A DNA stretch of 44,432 nucleotides from contig JANQLS010000087.1 in the NCBI GenBank assembly GCA_028280485.1, positions 1-44,432 of the forward strand, written 5' to 3'. This document shows positions 9,701-18,382 of the stretch, in pieces. This stretch comes from Planctomycetota bacterium (GTDB lineage: Bacteria > Planctomycetota > UBA8108 > JACQVS01). The notes under the pieces are model-generated. The model worked only from the letters and a program-made list of their open reading frames with translations. It ran no database searches and had not been told where the DNA came from. Every line of letters starts with the position of its first letter. Within the stretch, counting starts at the first letter, position 1. A program made the translations under genes and the position numbers.

Positions 9701-10098
9701 GTTGGAAAGCTCCTCGTGCGATGGAGATTTCAATTCGATCAGAGTTGAACCACCAGTCTCCTCCCGGAGATGGAATCCAAGCTTACATCATCAGTTCGAG
9801 ATCCGGATTCCTAAATACCGTTCACATCCACCAGCAAATTGTCGGGCTTCATGTTTCTCGCCTTCGAGTGGAAAAAGGAGAAACCATCGACTTCGTGGTT
9901 GATATCAAAGAGGTCTTGAACTCGGATGAACACTTGTGGGGAATGACAATTGAAGAGCTTTCGAGAGATTCGAAATCGAAAGGGACAATCTGGAATTCAG
10001 TGAAGGATTTCACTCCACTCGTTAAGAATCAGTTGACCCCCTGGGAGCAATTCGCTCAGATGTTACTTCTGACCAATGAGTTTCTGTTCGTTGATTGA
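6790..10098 (+). CDS. PSD1 planctomycete cytochrome, DUF1549/DUF1553
   Basis: An exported protein of 1102 residues with a signal peptide (cleavage near GFS-TEE). It has a planctomycete-type cytochrome module with heme motif CQKCH at about 41-45, DUF1549 (about 147-360) containing a second CxxCH (CARCH, about 333-337), and DUF1553 (about 659-860, including NRVWAKHFGRGLVSTPSDFG). Between DUF1553 and the usual family ending (PWEQFAQMLLLTNEFLFVD) sits an extra beta-rich segment, about 909-1067, that looks carbohydrate-binding-like. These proteins are nearly always paired with DUF1501 proteins, as here, 11 bases downstream. Their biochemical role is unknown; electron transfer linked to breakdown of sulfated or complex polysaccharide is a common suggestion. 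The first gene of the group ends 54 bases upstream. Confidence 0.92.
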   Translation: MDKKFLLLLSLFLTPTSGFSTEERNSDFFEKKIRPIFILKCQKCHGPKKQKGGLRVDSLNALLQGGERGPAIIQGQSQKSLLVQAVSRQSKLKMPPNDPLSPVEIQALKTWIDSGAVWPESQVASDFTQEIQKQHWAFQSLKKVSVPSLKDKWIKNPIDAFVLKKLHSKNLKPSPKADRRTLLRRLSYTLTGLPPSYEETERFKRSSHDRALEQAVDRLLQSQHYGEHWARHWLDVARYSDTKGYVYARENRTWVHAWVYRDWVTGAFNEDMPYDRFLLLQLAADQVDDRKPGDLAAMGYLTLGRRFLGVTPEIIDDRIDVVTRGMLGLTVSCARCHDHKYDPISTQDYYSLYGVFNSSKEEVVQLATEAPGDEAFVKGLKERKEKFEAKFSQYALQASERVRGRIKDYLLVQKKLHTLPKEGFDQILGSKDLYGSFAFQWRDYLKRAKEARDPLFIIWHAYFDLTEEDYKEKGLKLFKELQSKKDDYGSVFKWTLEHFKQSPTGFQGIVKSYAELLTTVDKRWKIELKKAKDQEKELPTRFENPSWEAVRKVLYSKDSPCEVPREPMANTERFFPTRLVEELWRLEGAIDNWIMSAGSKVKFSKTLKDRRIPREPRVFIRGNPRDWGPEVKRQYLTTLSKSQKPFTQGSGRFELAQKISSSENPLTVRVIVNRVWAKHFGRGLVSTPSDFGLRAQAPSHPELLDWLSRRFIEEGWSLKALHRLILTSSTYQQSSLIHSHSKKAFEQDPENRLLWRMNPKRLSFEEFRDSMLISTGQLDPALGGRPVNILNAPFSNRRTLYGTVDRQFFPSVLRTFDFANPDIHIPQRRETTVPQQALFFMNHPLVLNRVKKLSQSTQALKDSHARIRATFRSVFQRDPSPLEVREAEGFLRQDGVLIEEKFSPQAKDWHYGLGRVDPVVQKVVQYSPLPHFTGEAWQGGPQWPDRILGWVQLTATGGHPGNHLGHAAVRRWKAPRAMEISIRSELNHQSPPGDGIQAYIISSRSGFLNTVHIHQQIVGLHVSRLRVEKGETIDFVVDIKEVLNSDEHLWGMTIEELSRDSKSKGTIWNSVKDFTPLVKNQLTPWEQFAQMLLLTNEFLFVD

Positions 10099-10109
10099 AA
10101 TAGATCTTT

Positions 10110-11540
10110 ATGTTTCCTAATGAATTACCCTCACCCTTAACTCGACGCGAGCTCTTATCTCGATCTGCCTTGGGATTGGGATCTCTTGCCTTTATGGGAT
10201 GGGCTCAGAATGGCCTTCAAGCTCAACCTAAAGAAGGTCAGCCTAGAGCTAAAGGATCGATCGCAATTAAAGAGCCGCATTTTAAGCCACGGGCCAAGCG
10301 AGTCATTCAATTTTTCTTGAATGGGGGACCTTCTCATGTTGATACCTTCGATTACAAGCCTAGCTTAGCTAAGTATGCAGGGAAGCCCCTTTCTGTCACT
10401 CAGTTGACAGAGCGGAAAACGGGAGCAGCTTTCCCTTCACCCTTTAAATTCAAACCTTACGGCGAGAGTGGCATCCCGGTCAGTGAGATTTTTCAAAAAA
10501 CGGCTGCGCATATCGATGACATGGCTATCGTCCGAAGCATGTATGCGGATGTTCCCAACCATGAACCGTCTTTGATGCTGATGAATTGTGGAGATTCCTT
10601 ACAAACTCGGCCGAGTATGGGATCTTGGCTACTCTACGGATTGGGAGCCGAAACCCAAAACTTGCCAGGATTCGTGGCGATGTGTCCACGAGGCCTTCCG
10701 ATCAAGGATACTTCGAATTGGCAAGCGGGATTTTTGCCGGGAGCTTTCCAAGGAACGTACATCGATTCTCAACATACTCAATTGAGCAAATTGATTGAGA
10801 ACATCGAGCATCCCCACGTGAGTCGGCAAGTTCAACAAAATCAATTGAGTCTCATCGAGCGTTGGAATCGTCGGCATCAAGAAAAGCGTTTAGATGATCG
10901 TCTGGAATCGCGAATCCGATCCTTTGAGCTTGCTTTCAGGATGCAACAAGAAGCTCAGGATGCCTTCAATATCGATAGTGAGCCACAGTACATTCGAGAA
11001 CTCTACGGAAATGGAGTTCACGCTCGTCAAACTCTAATCGCGAGGCGATTGATTGAACGGGGAGTACGTTACGTTCAACTTTGGCATGGAGCGGGACAAC
11101 CTTGGGATAACCATTCAAACATTGAAGCAGAACACCGAAAATTAGCTGCCCAAATTGATCAACCCATCGCAGCGTTGATGACCGATCTCAAACAAAGAGG
11201 TTTATTTGAAGATACATTGCTCATCTGGGGAGGTGAATTCGGGCGTACTCCTACGGTCGAACTGTCGGGGGATGGGAAACCGATATCTGGTCGAGATCAC
11301 AATCATTACGGATTTAGTGTGTGGTTAGCCGGTGGGGGAATCAAAGGTGGAACGGTGTATGGCGCTACGGATGAATTTGGCTTTGCCGCAGTAGAGAACC
11401 GAACGAGTGTCCACGATTTACACGCGACGATCCTTCATGTTTTGGGATTAGACCACGAACGATTAACGTATCGATACCAGGGGCGTGATTTTAGATTGAC
11501 GGATGTCCACGGGAAGATTTTGAGGGGTATCTTGGCATAG
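10110..11540 (+). CDS. Tat-exported DUF1501 protein
   Basis: A 476-residue member of the DUF1501 family, which belongs to the alkaline-phosphatase/sulfatase-like fold superfamily but has no proven reaction. The twin-arginine signal is clear (LTRRELLSRSALGLGSLAF, RR near 12-13), so it is exported folded. Family landmarks include FFLNGGPSHVDTFDYKP near residue 70, WHGAGQPWDNHSN, IWGGEFGRTP and GRDHNHYGFSVWLAGGG. The partner DUF1553 cytochrome ends 11 bases upstream, so the two are almost certainly cotranscribed. No strong Shine-Dalgarno sequence precedes the ATG; coupling to the upstream gene may help initiation. Confidence 0.93.
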   Translation: MFPNELPSPLTRRELLSRSALGLGSLAFMGWAQNGLQAQPKEGQPRAKGSIAIKEPHFKPRAKRVIQFFLNGGPSHVDTFDYKPSLAKYAGKPLSVTQLTERKTGAAFPSPFKFKPYGESGIPVSEIFQKTAAHIDDMAIVRSMYADVPNHEPSLMLMNCGDSLQTRPSMGSWLLYGLGAETQNLPGFVAMCPRGLPIKDTSNWQAGFLPGAFQGTYIDSQHTQLSKLIENIEHPHVSRQVQQNQLSLIERWNRRHQEKRLDDRLESRIRSFELAFRMQQEAQDAFNIDSEPQYIRELYGNGVHARQTLIARRLIERGVRYVQLWHGAGQPWDNHSNIEAEHRKLAAQIDQPIAALMTDLKQRGLFEDTLLIWGGEFGRTPTVELSGDGKPISGRDHNHYGFSVWLAGGGIKGGTVYGATDEFGFAAVENRTSVHDLHATILHVLGLDHERLTYRYQGRDFRLTDVHGKILRGILA

Positions 11541-11548
11541 AGGTAAAA

Positions 11549-12193
11549 ATGCTTTTACCGAGTAAAATAAAAAATTCGCTGCTAATTATAATTTATAGTC
11601 TTGGGTTTATTTCCTGTAATAGTCTCCCGAATCACGATGAAGAATCTATTGAAAGATCGTTCAATAGAATAGTGACTTCAGCTCGTTCCGGAGACTGGGG
11701 GCAGTTTGTAGATTTGATGACAGAGGAGACTAAAAACAATGTAACAGTCGGAATGTTTATTTTACCTGAATTTTTGGGATTAGCAGGTTCCAGGACGATG
11801 TTGAATTCATTTAAAACTGAAGATAAATCCGCAAAAGAGAAGACGAAACACCTATTAGATCTCGCAAAGAAAATTCACCTTATTCGTGAAAAACATGGTA
11901 TTTCTGAGAAGAGCCTCACGAATTTAAAGTCTTTGGAAACTAAAGAAGATTTTTCAAAATTCGCCTCGATGGTAAAAAACAAAGACGTTTTCATAACGGA
12001 GGTTTTTTCTACATTAATATCAGTAGGTGAAGGAAAAGCCATCGTAGATTCATTCTTGGAGGTTGAATTATTAAATATTAAAATTAATGGGGATAACGCA
12101 ACAGCTACGGCTAGAATGAGTAATGGTAAGGAAAAGCAGATAAAATTTAAAAAAGTCAACGGGAGCTGGTTCTTCCATTTGTCTCCATTTTAA
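11549..12193 (+). CDS. Small lipoprotein of unknown function
   Basis: A 214-residue protein, not confidently assigned to a family. It opens with a lipoprotein-like signal (LGFISC, Cys near 23) and is preceded by AGAGGT at good spacing. A helical middle and a beta-rich end (ATARMSNGKEKQIKFKKVNGSWFF) suggest an NTF2-like or DUF4878-like fold, which is inference only. Codon use is visibly more AT-rich than the genes before it, with many ATA and AAT codons, so it may be more recently acquired. It starts only 8 bases after the DUF1501 gene and could be in the same transcript. Confidence 0.7.
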   Translation: MLLPSKIKNSLLIIIYSLGFISCNSLPNHDEESIERSFNRIVTSARSGDWGQFVDLMTEETKNNVTVGMFILPEFLGLAGSRTMLNSFKTEDKSAKEKTKHLLDLAKKIHLIREKHGISEKSLTNLKSLETKEDFSKFASMVKNKDVFITEVFSTLISVGEGKAIVDSFLEVELLNIKINGDNATATARMSNGKEKQIKFKKVNGSWFFHLSPF

Positions 12194-12293
12194 ATTCAAA
12201 TTCATTACTAATCTATCTCACTTTGCCCAAGCATAATAAGTGATTTGGCGATTAACGATTTCGGGAATTTGATTTAGTTGATGAGGAAAAGTG

Positions 12294-12818
12294 ATGCGAA
12301 GAATCGTCTACGCTGTTGCAACGAGTCTCGATGGATTTATAGCGGGACCCAATGGGGAAATGGATTGGATTGTTATGGATCCCGATGCTGACTTTAATGA
12401 AGTTTACGATCGGTTCGATACATTATTAATTGGTAGAAAAACGTTCGAGCCCATGGCAGCTGCCGGTCGAGCAACGATGCCGGGCATGACCACTCTGGTC
12501 TTCTCTAAATCTTTGAACCCGAAGGACTATCCAGACGTAACCGTAGTTTCAGACGACGTTGTGGAAAAACTTACTGCTCTCCGTAGTGAGTCAGGGAAAG
12601 ACATCTGGCTTTTCGGCGGAGGGGCGCTCTTTGAGAGCCTTGTGAGTATAGGATTGGTTGATTCGATATCCGTAGCTATCATTCCCGTGATGCTGGGTTC
12701 TGGAATTCCTCTTCTACCAGCCACTTCGGATAGAGTTCAGCTCAACTTTCTTAAGCAGGAGCTGAATGAAAAGACGGGGATGCTGTCGGTTGAATATGAG
12801 ATTCAGTATTCTGATTAA
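12294..12818 (+). CDS. RibD C-terminal / DHFR-like reductase family protein
   Basis: A 174-residue cytoplasmic protein of the dihydrofolate-reductase-like superfamily (RibD C-terminal, YwjB/YyaP type). Hallmarks are the start RRIVYAVATSLDGFIAGPNGEMDW, then DTLLIGRKTFEPM, and DIWLFGGGALFESL, which in relatives forms the NADP(H)-binding loop. The true substrate of these stand-alone proteins is usually unknown. I use the ATG at 12294 rather than the GTG just before it; GAGGA lies upstream. Its end converges with the minus-strand dehydrogenase gene with 6 bases between, and I see no hairpin there. Confidence 0.88.
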   Translation: MRRIVYAVATSLDGFIAGPNGEMDWIVMDPDADFNEVYDRFDTLLIGRKTFEPMAAAGRATMPGMTTLVFSKSLNPKDYPDVTVVSDDVVEKLTALRSESGKDIWLFGGGALFESLVSIGLVDSISVAIIPVMLGSGIPLLPATSDRVQLNFLKQELNEKTGMLSVEYEIQYSD

Positions 12819-12824
12819 AAATAC

Positions 12825-15800
12825 TCACCCCTTCAAACTCCCCAAGTAAGCAATTAAATCCGCTAAATTTTGCCGACTCAGTATGCGATCGTAGCCCTCG
12901 GGCATGATGGAATGATCTAAAGATTTTAATTTTACAATATCACTTCGTTTGATTTTTACCTTTGTCGCGGCGTCGAATCCTAATTCAATACCTTCTAACG
13001 TAGATCTTAAAAGAATGCCTTTGTAGATGTTCCCATCTTGGGTGATGACCTCGTAAGACTCAAAACTGTTAACAATGGTCGAATTAGGGAATAGGATCGC
13101 TTCTAAAAGATCCCTTTTTCGTCTTAAGCTGCCGATCTTTGAAAGATTCGGCCCGATCGATCGGCCTTTGTGACCCACTACATGACAAGTCGTACAACTC
13201 GATACGTTACTCTCAAAAACGGATCTTCCTCTTTCGACGTTACCGACTGGGAGCTCTGATTCAATTTGTTTAAGTTTTTCTGTTCGCTGATTCTCATTAA
13301 CTAAAAATCGGTTGCGAAGCTTTAAGAGAACATCACTTTCGAAATGATGAATCTTGTGCATAACGTTAAGGTCATTAAGCCGGATGCTTCTTAGAGCAGG
13401 GGATTCTAATAATGCCTTTGCTAATTCCGCCGAAGTCACTCTTCCTACGGTCTGTTGGCTTTTAAAAAGTCTCGCTAAATAGGGAAAGGTAAGTGGGTCG
13501 AGTAACTTTAGGGAATTTAGTATTCTATTAAGTTCTTGACGATGCAAGTTTGCCTGACTCAACGCTCGAGCTGCCCGTACCCGGTCTAACGCGGATTCCT
13601 GCGAAAGCAAAATCGAAAAGAGAAAATCTGAGGACTTGTGATTTAGGGCGTGTCCATGTCGAGATAAGATCGATAAGCAAGAAAGCTTGAGGGATTTTGA
13701 CGTTTCTTTTCTCTTGGCTAAGAGCTCCAATGCGGAATCTAAAAAGAGGCAATCTTTCACTTCGATGAGTTCTATAGTTTTTGACCGAAGTGAATTTTCA
13801 GATTCCTTTTTATAGATAAGAAAATCTTCTAAGACCCTCTTGAAGCTGATAGGGGGCGCCTTCCAATTACTCTGAGCGAGACTTTCAAGTAAGAGGGCTT
13901 TTATTTTTTCGGGAGTCGTCTTAGAGGAAAGGCTTTGTAGTACTGATTCTTGAATTTCGGGTTTATCTGCGAGAAAAGTCAGCGTTCCTCGAATAGTGGC
14001 TTCGGCTGACTTTTCAATGGAATCTGCTTGAAGAGAGTTTTTAAACAAGCTGAGGAGAGAATCTATCCAGGCTCTTTTTTGAACGATATTGAGGGCTAAT
14101 TTTTGAATCTCAAAATTGGGATCTGATAGTAGTGGGGTGACGTGTTCTTGAGTAAGGATCGAATTCGTCATTTGGTCTAATGCGATCAATGTTGCTTGGC
14201 GAACTCTGAAGTGATCATCCCTCAATCCATTGAGGATGGCTCGGGGGGCTTGAATGTCGATTAAGGCTCGAATGTGAGAATGAAGTAAATAATTATCGAT
14301 AGAGCCAACACTCAAGGATTTCAGTAGAGCAGGGACAGAATCTGCATGGCCGATTCGCCCTAGGGCAGCTGCCGCAACTCGCCGAACACTCGGGGCATCC
14401 TTCAGGAGTAAGGATTCGATATCTTTTCTCGAACCATTGAGTTTCAAGATGCCTAAGCTTCGACAAGTCGCTTGACGGATGCTGGGATGGGGATCTCGGA
14501 GTCCTCGATGTAAAAGTTCTTTAGCCTTAGGGGAGGCGATTCTACTTAAGATCCAAATTGTATGGAGTCGAGTTCTTACCGACTTGGATTCGATGAGCGT
14601 AGTTTTTAATGCTTCGAGGGAATTATCCTTATTTTTGATCAATAATTCTTTAGCTCGATCTTGTACGTAGGGTCGATTGTCATCTAACTGAGTGACAATT
14701 TCTGTCGGTGAGTTCCATTCTAATTTTTTACCCCGGGGATCTTCAGGTGATAAAGCTTGAATCTTCCGAATACGGTAAATCGCTCCATCGATTTCAGGTT
14801 TTGCGATTTTAGAAAAGGGGCAACCCCAACTGAGCCAGCCTCCTGTGTCCAGGACCAATAAGCTTCCATCCGCATCTTCGAGAACATCGGTGGGATGAAA
14901 ATCTCGGTCGGTCGAGGTAATAAAATCTTCAGTTTTAGAAATGTACGTTGACCCTTGAGGTTGAAGCTGAACTCGAACTACTTTGTTTGAATTAAATTGG
15001 CAGGCGAATAAATTTCCCTGATAACTGGATCCAAAGGAAGTGCTGCGATAGCGCATCAAACCTGCTGGAGCCACTTGACTCCAGCGAGCCAGTGCAGGAA
15101 GCCGTACACCCGTATCCGGAATGTACGCTGGTCCGTAAACCCTTTGAGTTAATCCACCGTGTATCCAGTGAACCAAAGCATCGTGACGGCCACCCACACT
15201 ATCGAAGATAGCGTTGGTGCTGATCATTTCTCCTTCGGGGGTAAAAATGATTTCTACGGGATTGATCGGCCCTAATCCTACGACTTGAACGTCATTACCA
15301 TCGAGAGTGCAGGAAAAGACTCCCGCAGTTCGATGGCCCGCTCCCACTTTCGATCCGTCTTTGGCTTGGAAGTCGACCCCAAAATGGCCTCCAGTGATAT
15401 AGAGCCTGCCATTGGGGCCTAAGAAGGGGCCGTGTTGATTGGCTCGACCATCGAACTCCATATAGCCCAAGAGTTTTTCTCGTTCATCGCAAACGCCATC
15501 GTCATCGGTGTCTTTAAGTCTCCAAAGATAAGGAGCGGAGATGATATAGAGAGCTCCGTCATGCCACAACGCGCCCTCTGGCATGGTCATTTTATCGGCG
15601 AAGATGGTGCTCTTATCAAATTTCCCATCTCCATCGGTATCTTCCAACAACCGTACGAAGCGAGGACGTTGTTTTAGAAGTTCTTCTTTCTTTAAATTTT
15701 GCCCGTCGCTCTCAGCGATGAACAAGCGTCCTCGATCATCAAAGCAGGCGAGCATCGGATGTTCGACGAGTGGGGGTCTGGCTGCTATTTCTACAGTAAA

Positions 15801-15902
15801 TCCAGCGGGCACGCTGAGGGGAGGCATGAATTGTTTATCTTCGGCAGACAAAAAATGAGTACAAAGAACGAAACTCAATGTCGTACAAAAGATAAGACGC
15901 AT
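12825..15902 (-). CDS. PVC-type dehydrogenase, HEAT repeats and CxxCH heme
   Basis: An exported protein of 1025 residues with a signal peptide cleaved after LSA. The N-terminal half is the six-bladed 'membrane-bound dehydrogenase' propeller found in PVC bacteria (PPLSVPAGFTVEIAARPPLVEHPMLACFDDRGRLFIAES, related to PQQ sugar dehydrogenases). The middle is a run of HEAT-like helical repeats, about residues 400-850. The C-terminal heme-binding domain has CTTCH at 903-907, GPNLSKIG and the ending DLIAYLGSL. It probably oxidises a sugar or related compound in the periplasm and passes electrons to its own heme; the substrate is unknown. It lies 30 bases downstream of the SGNH-DUF1080 gene on the same strand, so the two likely form an operon. 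Confidence 0.92.
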   Translation of the reverse strand: MRLIFCTTLSFVLCTHFLSAEDKQFMPPLSVPAGFTVEIAARPPLVEHPMLACFDDRGRLFIAESDGQNLKKEELLKQRPRFVRLLEDTDGDGKFDKSTIFADKMTMPEGALWHDGALYIISAPYLWRLKDTDDDGVCDEREKLLGYMEFDGRANQHGPFLGPNGRLYITGGHFGVDFQAKDGSKVGAGHRTAGVFSCTLDGNDVQVVGLGPINPVEIIFTPEGEMISTNAIFDSVGGRHDALVHWIHGGLTQRVYGPAYIPDTGVRLPALARWSQVAPAGLMRYRSTSFGSSYQGNLFACQFNSNKVVRVQLQPQGSTYISKTEDFITSTDRDFHPTDVLEDADGSLLVLDTGGWLSWGCPFSKIAKPEIDGAIYRIRKIQALSPEDPRGKKLEWNSPTEIVTQLDDNRPYVQDRAKELLIKNKDNSLEALKTTLIESKSVRTRLHTIWILSRIASPKAKELLHRGLRDPHPSIRQATCRSLGILKLNGSRKDIESLLLKDAPSVRRVAAAALGRIGHADSVPALLKSLSVGSIDNYLLHSHIRALIDIQAPRAILNGLRDDHFRVRQATLIALDQMTNSILTQEHVTPLLSDPNFEIQKLALNIVQKRAWIDSLLSLFKNSLQADSIEKSAEATIRGTLTFLADKPEIQESVLQSLSSKTTPEKIKALLLESLAQSNWKAPPISFKRVLEDFLIYKKESENSLRSKTIELIEVKDCLFLDSALELLAKRKETSKSLKLSCLSILSRHGHALNHKSSDFLFSILLSQESALDRVRAARALSQANLHRQELNRILNSLKLLDPLTFPYLARLFKSQQTVGRVTSAELAKALLESPALRSIRLNDLNVMHKIHHFESDVLLKLRNRFLVNENQRTEKLKQIESELPVGNVERGRSVFESNVSSCTTCHVVGHKGRSIGPNLSKIGSLRRKRDLLEAILFPNSTIVNSFESYEVITQDGNIYKGILLRSTLEGIELGFDAATKVKIKRSDIVKLKSLDHSIMPEGYDRILSRQNLADLIAYLGSLKG

Positions 15903-15932
15903 CCCAATTTCCTTGTCTAAAAATAAGGTGAA

Positions 15933-17270
15933 TTAAAGTTCTTTGATACGAATCCTTCGATATTCCATCTGACCTCGATCTCCTTCTAATCCCAGTGGAC
16001 CAGTCGCTGGTACTTTAAATTTAGCTTCGAGGACTTCACCGTTACACGTACAATGAGCCACCCCGCCCGTAACTTTGATTACCACTTCATTCCACTCTTG
16101 GGGTTTATAATTTTTCAGATTCTTATAGGGCCCAGCCAGGGGATAATCACGACATTGAAGTTGTCTCTTTCGAATAAAAATGCCACTGTCGGCATTAGGA
16201 GTTGCTCGGAATTCCATTTTTAAAATGAAATCTTTCGGGAATTCTTTGATCGTCCAAAGCTGCTGAATACGGCGACCTTCAGCGGGAGTGGTAACGATCA
16301 GTTTCCCATTCTTGGCTACATAGCGACCATCGCTACTTTTAGTCTTTCCTTTGAAATCTTCATCTTCAGTGATTTCTACAAAGACTAAGCCAGCAGGTCG
16401 TTTTCGATTTCGTTTTTTTCGGGGGGGAGTTTTGCGAAATCCCCAGCCGGTTAAATCTTTGCCATTGAAGAGAGAGACGAAACCGTCTTCGATTTTAAAG
16501 TCATCGGCTTCAGTCTCCATAAAACCCAATGTAGAAAAAATGGGAATCAGACTCTTAGCCCACATCGAGTAACCCAGGCGATTGGGGTGGAGGAGGTCGG
16601 GAAATTCTTTTTTCCGTGCATCTCCTTGTTCGTTTGCAAACAAAGTCCAAGTGTCGACGATGGTGATTTGTGAATCACCCCGAACGACATCGGAATACAA
16701 GCGATTGACCTCTTTTATTTTGTCGGCGGATCGTTTTTTGGAGGCGGAACTCGGCATCACTAAGTTTAAGATAATCGGCATCTTGGAATTGTGTCTCTTG
16801 AGTTCTTTGATGATGAGTTTAAAGTTTGAGGCAATCGTCTTGGGAGAAGCTTTTTCCTCGAGATCATTTGTTCCCATCAATAAAACGACCCCTTGAGGGT
16901 TTAAAGATAAAACGTCTTCCTTGAGTCGAATGAGCATTCCCCGAGTTGTATCTCCACTGATTCCTCGGTTCGCCACTTTCACTCCTTTGAAGGCTTGACC
17001 CATCTGGGGGCCCCAACCTTGAGTGATCGAATCGCCTAAGAATACTAATGCTTTTTGATCTTTTTGAATTTCTTTAGCCCAAGCGCTTCTTTTATTTTTC
17101 CAAAGTTTCTTGAACCAGCCGTAGCGGCGAATGGGACCCGTTCCGGGCAAACCTTCGTCACTCTTTGGGATTTCGAATGATTTTTCTTGCTGGTTTTCAA
17201 GGCTTTGAACGGGGGCTGTTGAAAACAGAAGGGAATAAAAAACAATGATGAAGAGGGCTGATTTTTTCAT
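15933..17270 (-). CDS. SGNH hydrolase fused to DUF1080
   Basis: An exported two-domain hydrolase of 445 residues. I choose the ATG of MKKSALFIIV because it gives a clean signal peptide; a TTG eight codons earlier is possible. The first domain is a GDSL/SGNH esterase: FLGDSITQGW (Ser about 81), NRGISGDTTRG, GTND (about 133-136) and DLLHPN (Asp 225, His 228). From about residue 262 comes DUF1080 (VSLFNGKDLTGWGF, DSGIFIRK), a concanavalin-like domain now linked with 3-keto-glycoside hydrolysis. The combination suggests deacetylation plus binding or hydrolysis of a carbohydrate outside the cytoplasm. The dehydrogenase-cytochrome follows 30 bases later, and a 3-keto sugar link between them is attractive but inferred. 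Confidence 0.9.
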   Translation of the reverse strand: MKKSALFIIVFYSLLFSTAPVQSLENQQEKSFEIPKSDEGLPGTGPIRRYGWFKKLWKNKRSAWAKEIQKDQKALVFLGDSITQGWGPQMGQAFKGVKVANRGISGDTTRGMLIRLKEDVLSLNPQGVVLLMGTNDLEEKASPKTIASNFKLIIKELKRHNSKMPIILNLVMPSSASKKRSADKIKEVNRLYSDVVRGDSQITIVDTWTLFANEQGDARKKEFPDLLHPNRLGYSMWAKSLIPIFSTLGFMETEADDFKIEDGFVSLFNGKDLTGWGFRKTPPRKKRNRKRPAGLVFVEITEDEDFKGKTKSSDGRYVAKNGKLIVTTPAEGRRIQQLWTIKEFPKDFILKMEFRATPNADSGIFIRKRQLQCRDYPLAGPYKNLKNYKPQEWNEVVIKVTGGVAHCTCNGEVLEAKFKVPATGPLGLEGDRGQMEYRRIRIKEL

Positions 17271-17427
17271 AGTGGACTTTTTATCGAATGACAACTTTCT
17301 TAATACTCACTCCGTTTAGGGGAGGGGCAAATCTAATTTTAACAAGAGACAGTATAACCGTCGGGTTGGGATATCGGCCAGAGAGGAAAAGATCTTCCTT
17401 TGAGTATTTCTTAAATCTTAAATAAAA

Positions 17428-17463
17428 AAAGGACTCGAAGAGAAGTACCTCTTGGAGTCCTTT
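17428..17463 (-). terminator. Intrinsic terminator of the HbpS-like gene
   Basis: A 15-base stem with one mismatch (AAAGGACTCGAAGAG against its complement) closes on a 6-base loop and, read on the minus strand, is followed by seven T. It sits about 100 bases past the stop of the minus-strand heme-binding-protein gene, so that transcript should end here before the SGNH gene. Confidence 0.85.
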
Positions 17464-17560
17464 ATGTTTTTGGATCGAATAATTTTTGGATAGCTTAGTT
17501 CCGCACTAAGATGGCAACCCGAATCGCATGAGTTCTAAATCTCGTCGCATGAAAAATTGA

Positions 17561-18382
17561 TTATCGAGTTGCGGGTAGATTGTCAGCTAATGAAGATTCA
17601 TTAGTTTCATTACCCCCGATACAGTTTGGATGACCGAAGCCACCAGCACTGTTTCCGTCGGCATCGACATCGAAAATGATGTTGTCATCACCTTGGGGGC
17701 TGACTCCGGCAGGAACGTAATCTAACTCTAAATTATGACGAGTACGCCAAGCGATGTTGTGATCGGCGCAGGAGCTGTCTCCACTCACTCCGAGGGCTCC
17801 GATGATTTCACCGTCAGCATTGTAGAGTGCGACTCCGCCGCCAAAGACATTGACTCCACCGATCTTCTTACCGACTAACGGATCGTTTTCTAATCCGTAG
17901 CGCCAGGAAGGACCTTTATAAGCAGCGTAGGTGTCTACTGGGTTGGAGTGTTGAAGGCCGTAGAGGCTGCCGCCGGGTTGTACGGCTGAATAGAGATTCG
18001 CTGTTGAAAGAGCGAGTCCGGGCAAGCTGAATGCATTTGCTGTGTTGGCTTTCTGAGCGGAGATGACTCGGCTGCCAGGCCATTGATCGCCTCGGTGGTC
18101 GCCAGTACTGGCAACTGCTACGACCACTCCATCCCTGTTGACTACGGTACCCCACATTTCTAAATTGAATCCGCCATTACTTTCAGCGCGTGCTGCTTTA
18201 AGAGCGGCTTCGAGTTCGGCGTGAGAAGGTAGATCGGAGTTGATCGTTCTTCCCGGGTTCGAAGGTTTACCTTGATTTCCACCCTTTGCGTTTAAGTTAT
18301 AGCTATACGCTAAAAAAGCGGTCGCTAGTAAGATGGTACAAAAGCCTACATGTAAGCTAAGTTTTTTGACGTGAGTTTGCAT
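17561..18382 (-). CDS. Exported HbpS/GlcG-like heme-binding family protein
   Basis: A 273-residue protein with an N-terminal signal/anchor (GFCTILLATAFLAYSY) and a strong ribosome site (AAGGGGGAAAA before ATG). The body matches the GlcG/HbpS (DUF336, heme-degrading-like) fold: a helix with the AALKAARAES pattern, VVNRDGVVVAVASTG, SRVISAQKANTANAFS, FGGGVALYNADGEIIGALGVSGDSSCADHNIAW. HbpS relatives bind heme or act as extracellular redox sensors; GlcG itself has no settled role. The C-terminal 60 residues are a family-poor tail. It stands alone, with its own terminator downstream and a long upstream gap. Confidence 0.85.
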   Translation of the reverse strand: MQTHVKKLSLHVGFCTILLATAFLAYSYNLNAKGGNQGKPSNPGRTINSDLPSHAELEAALKAARAESNGGFNLEMWGTVVNRDGVVVAVASTGDHRGDQWPGSRVISAQKANTANAFSLPGLALSTANLYSAVQPGGSLYGLQHSNPVDTYAAYKGPSWRYGLENDPLVGKKIGGVNVFGGGVALYNADGEIIGALGVSGDSSCADHNIAWRTRHNLELDYVPAGVSPQGDDNIIFDVDADGNSAGGFGHPNCIGGNETNESSLADNLPATR

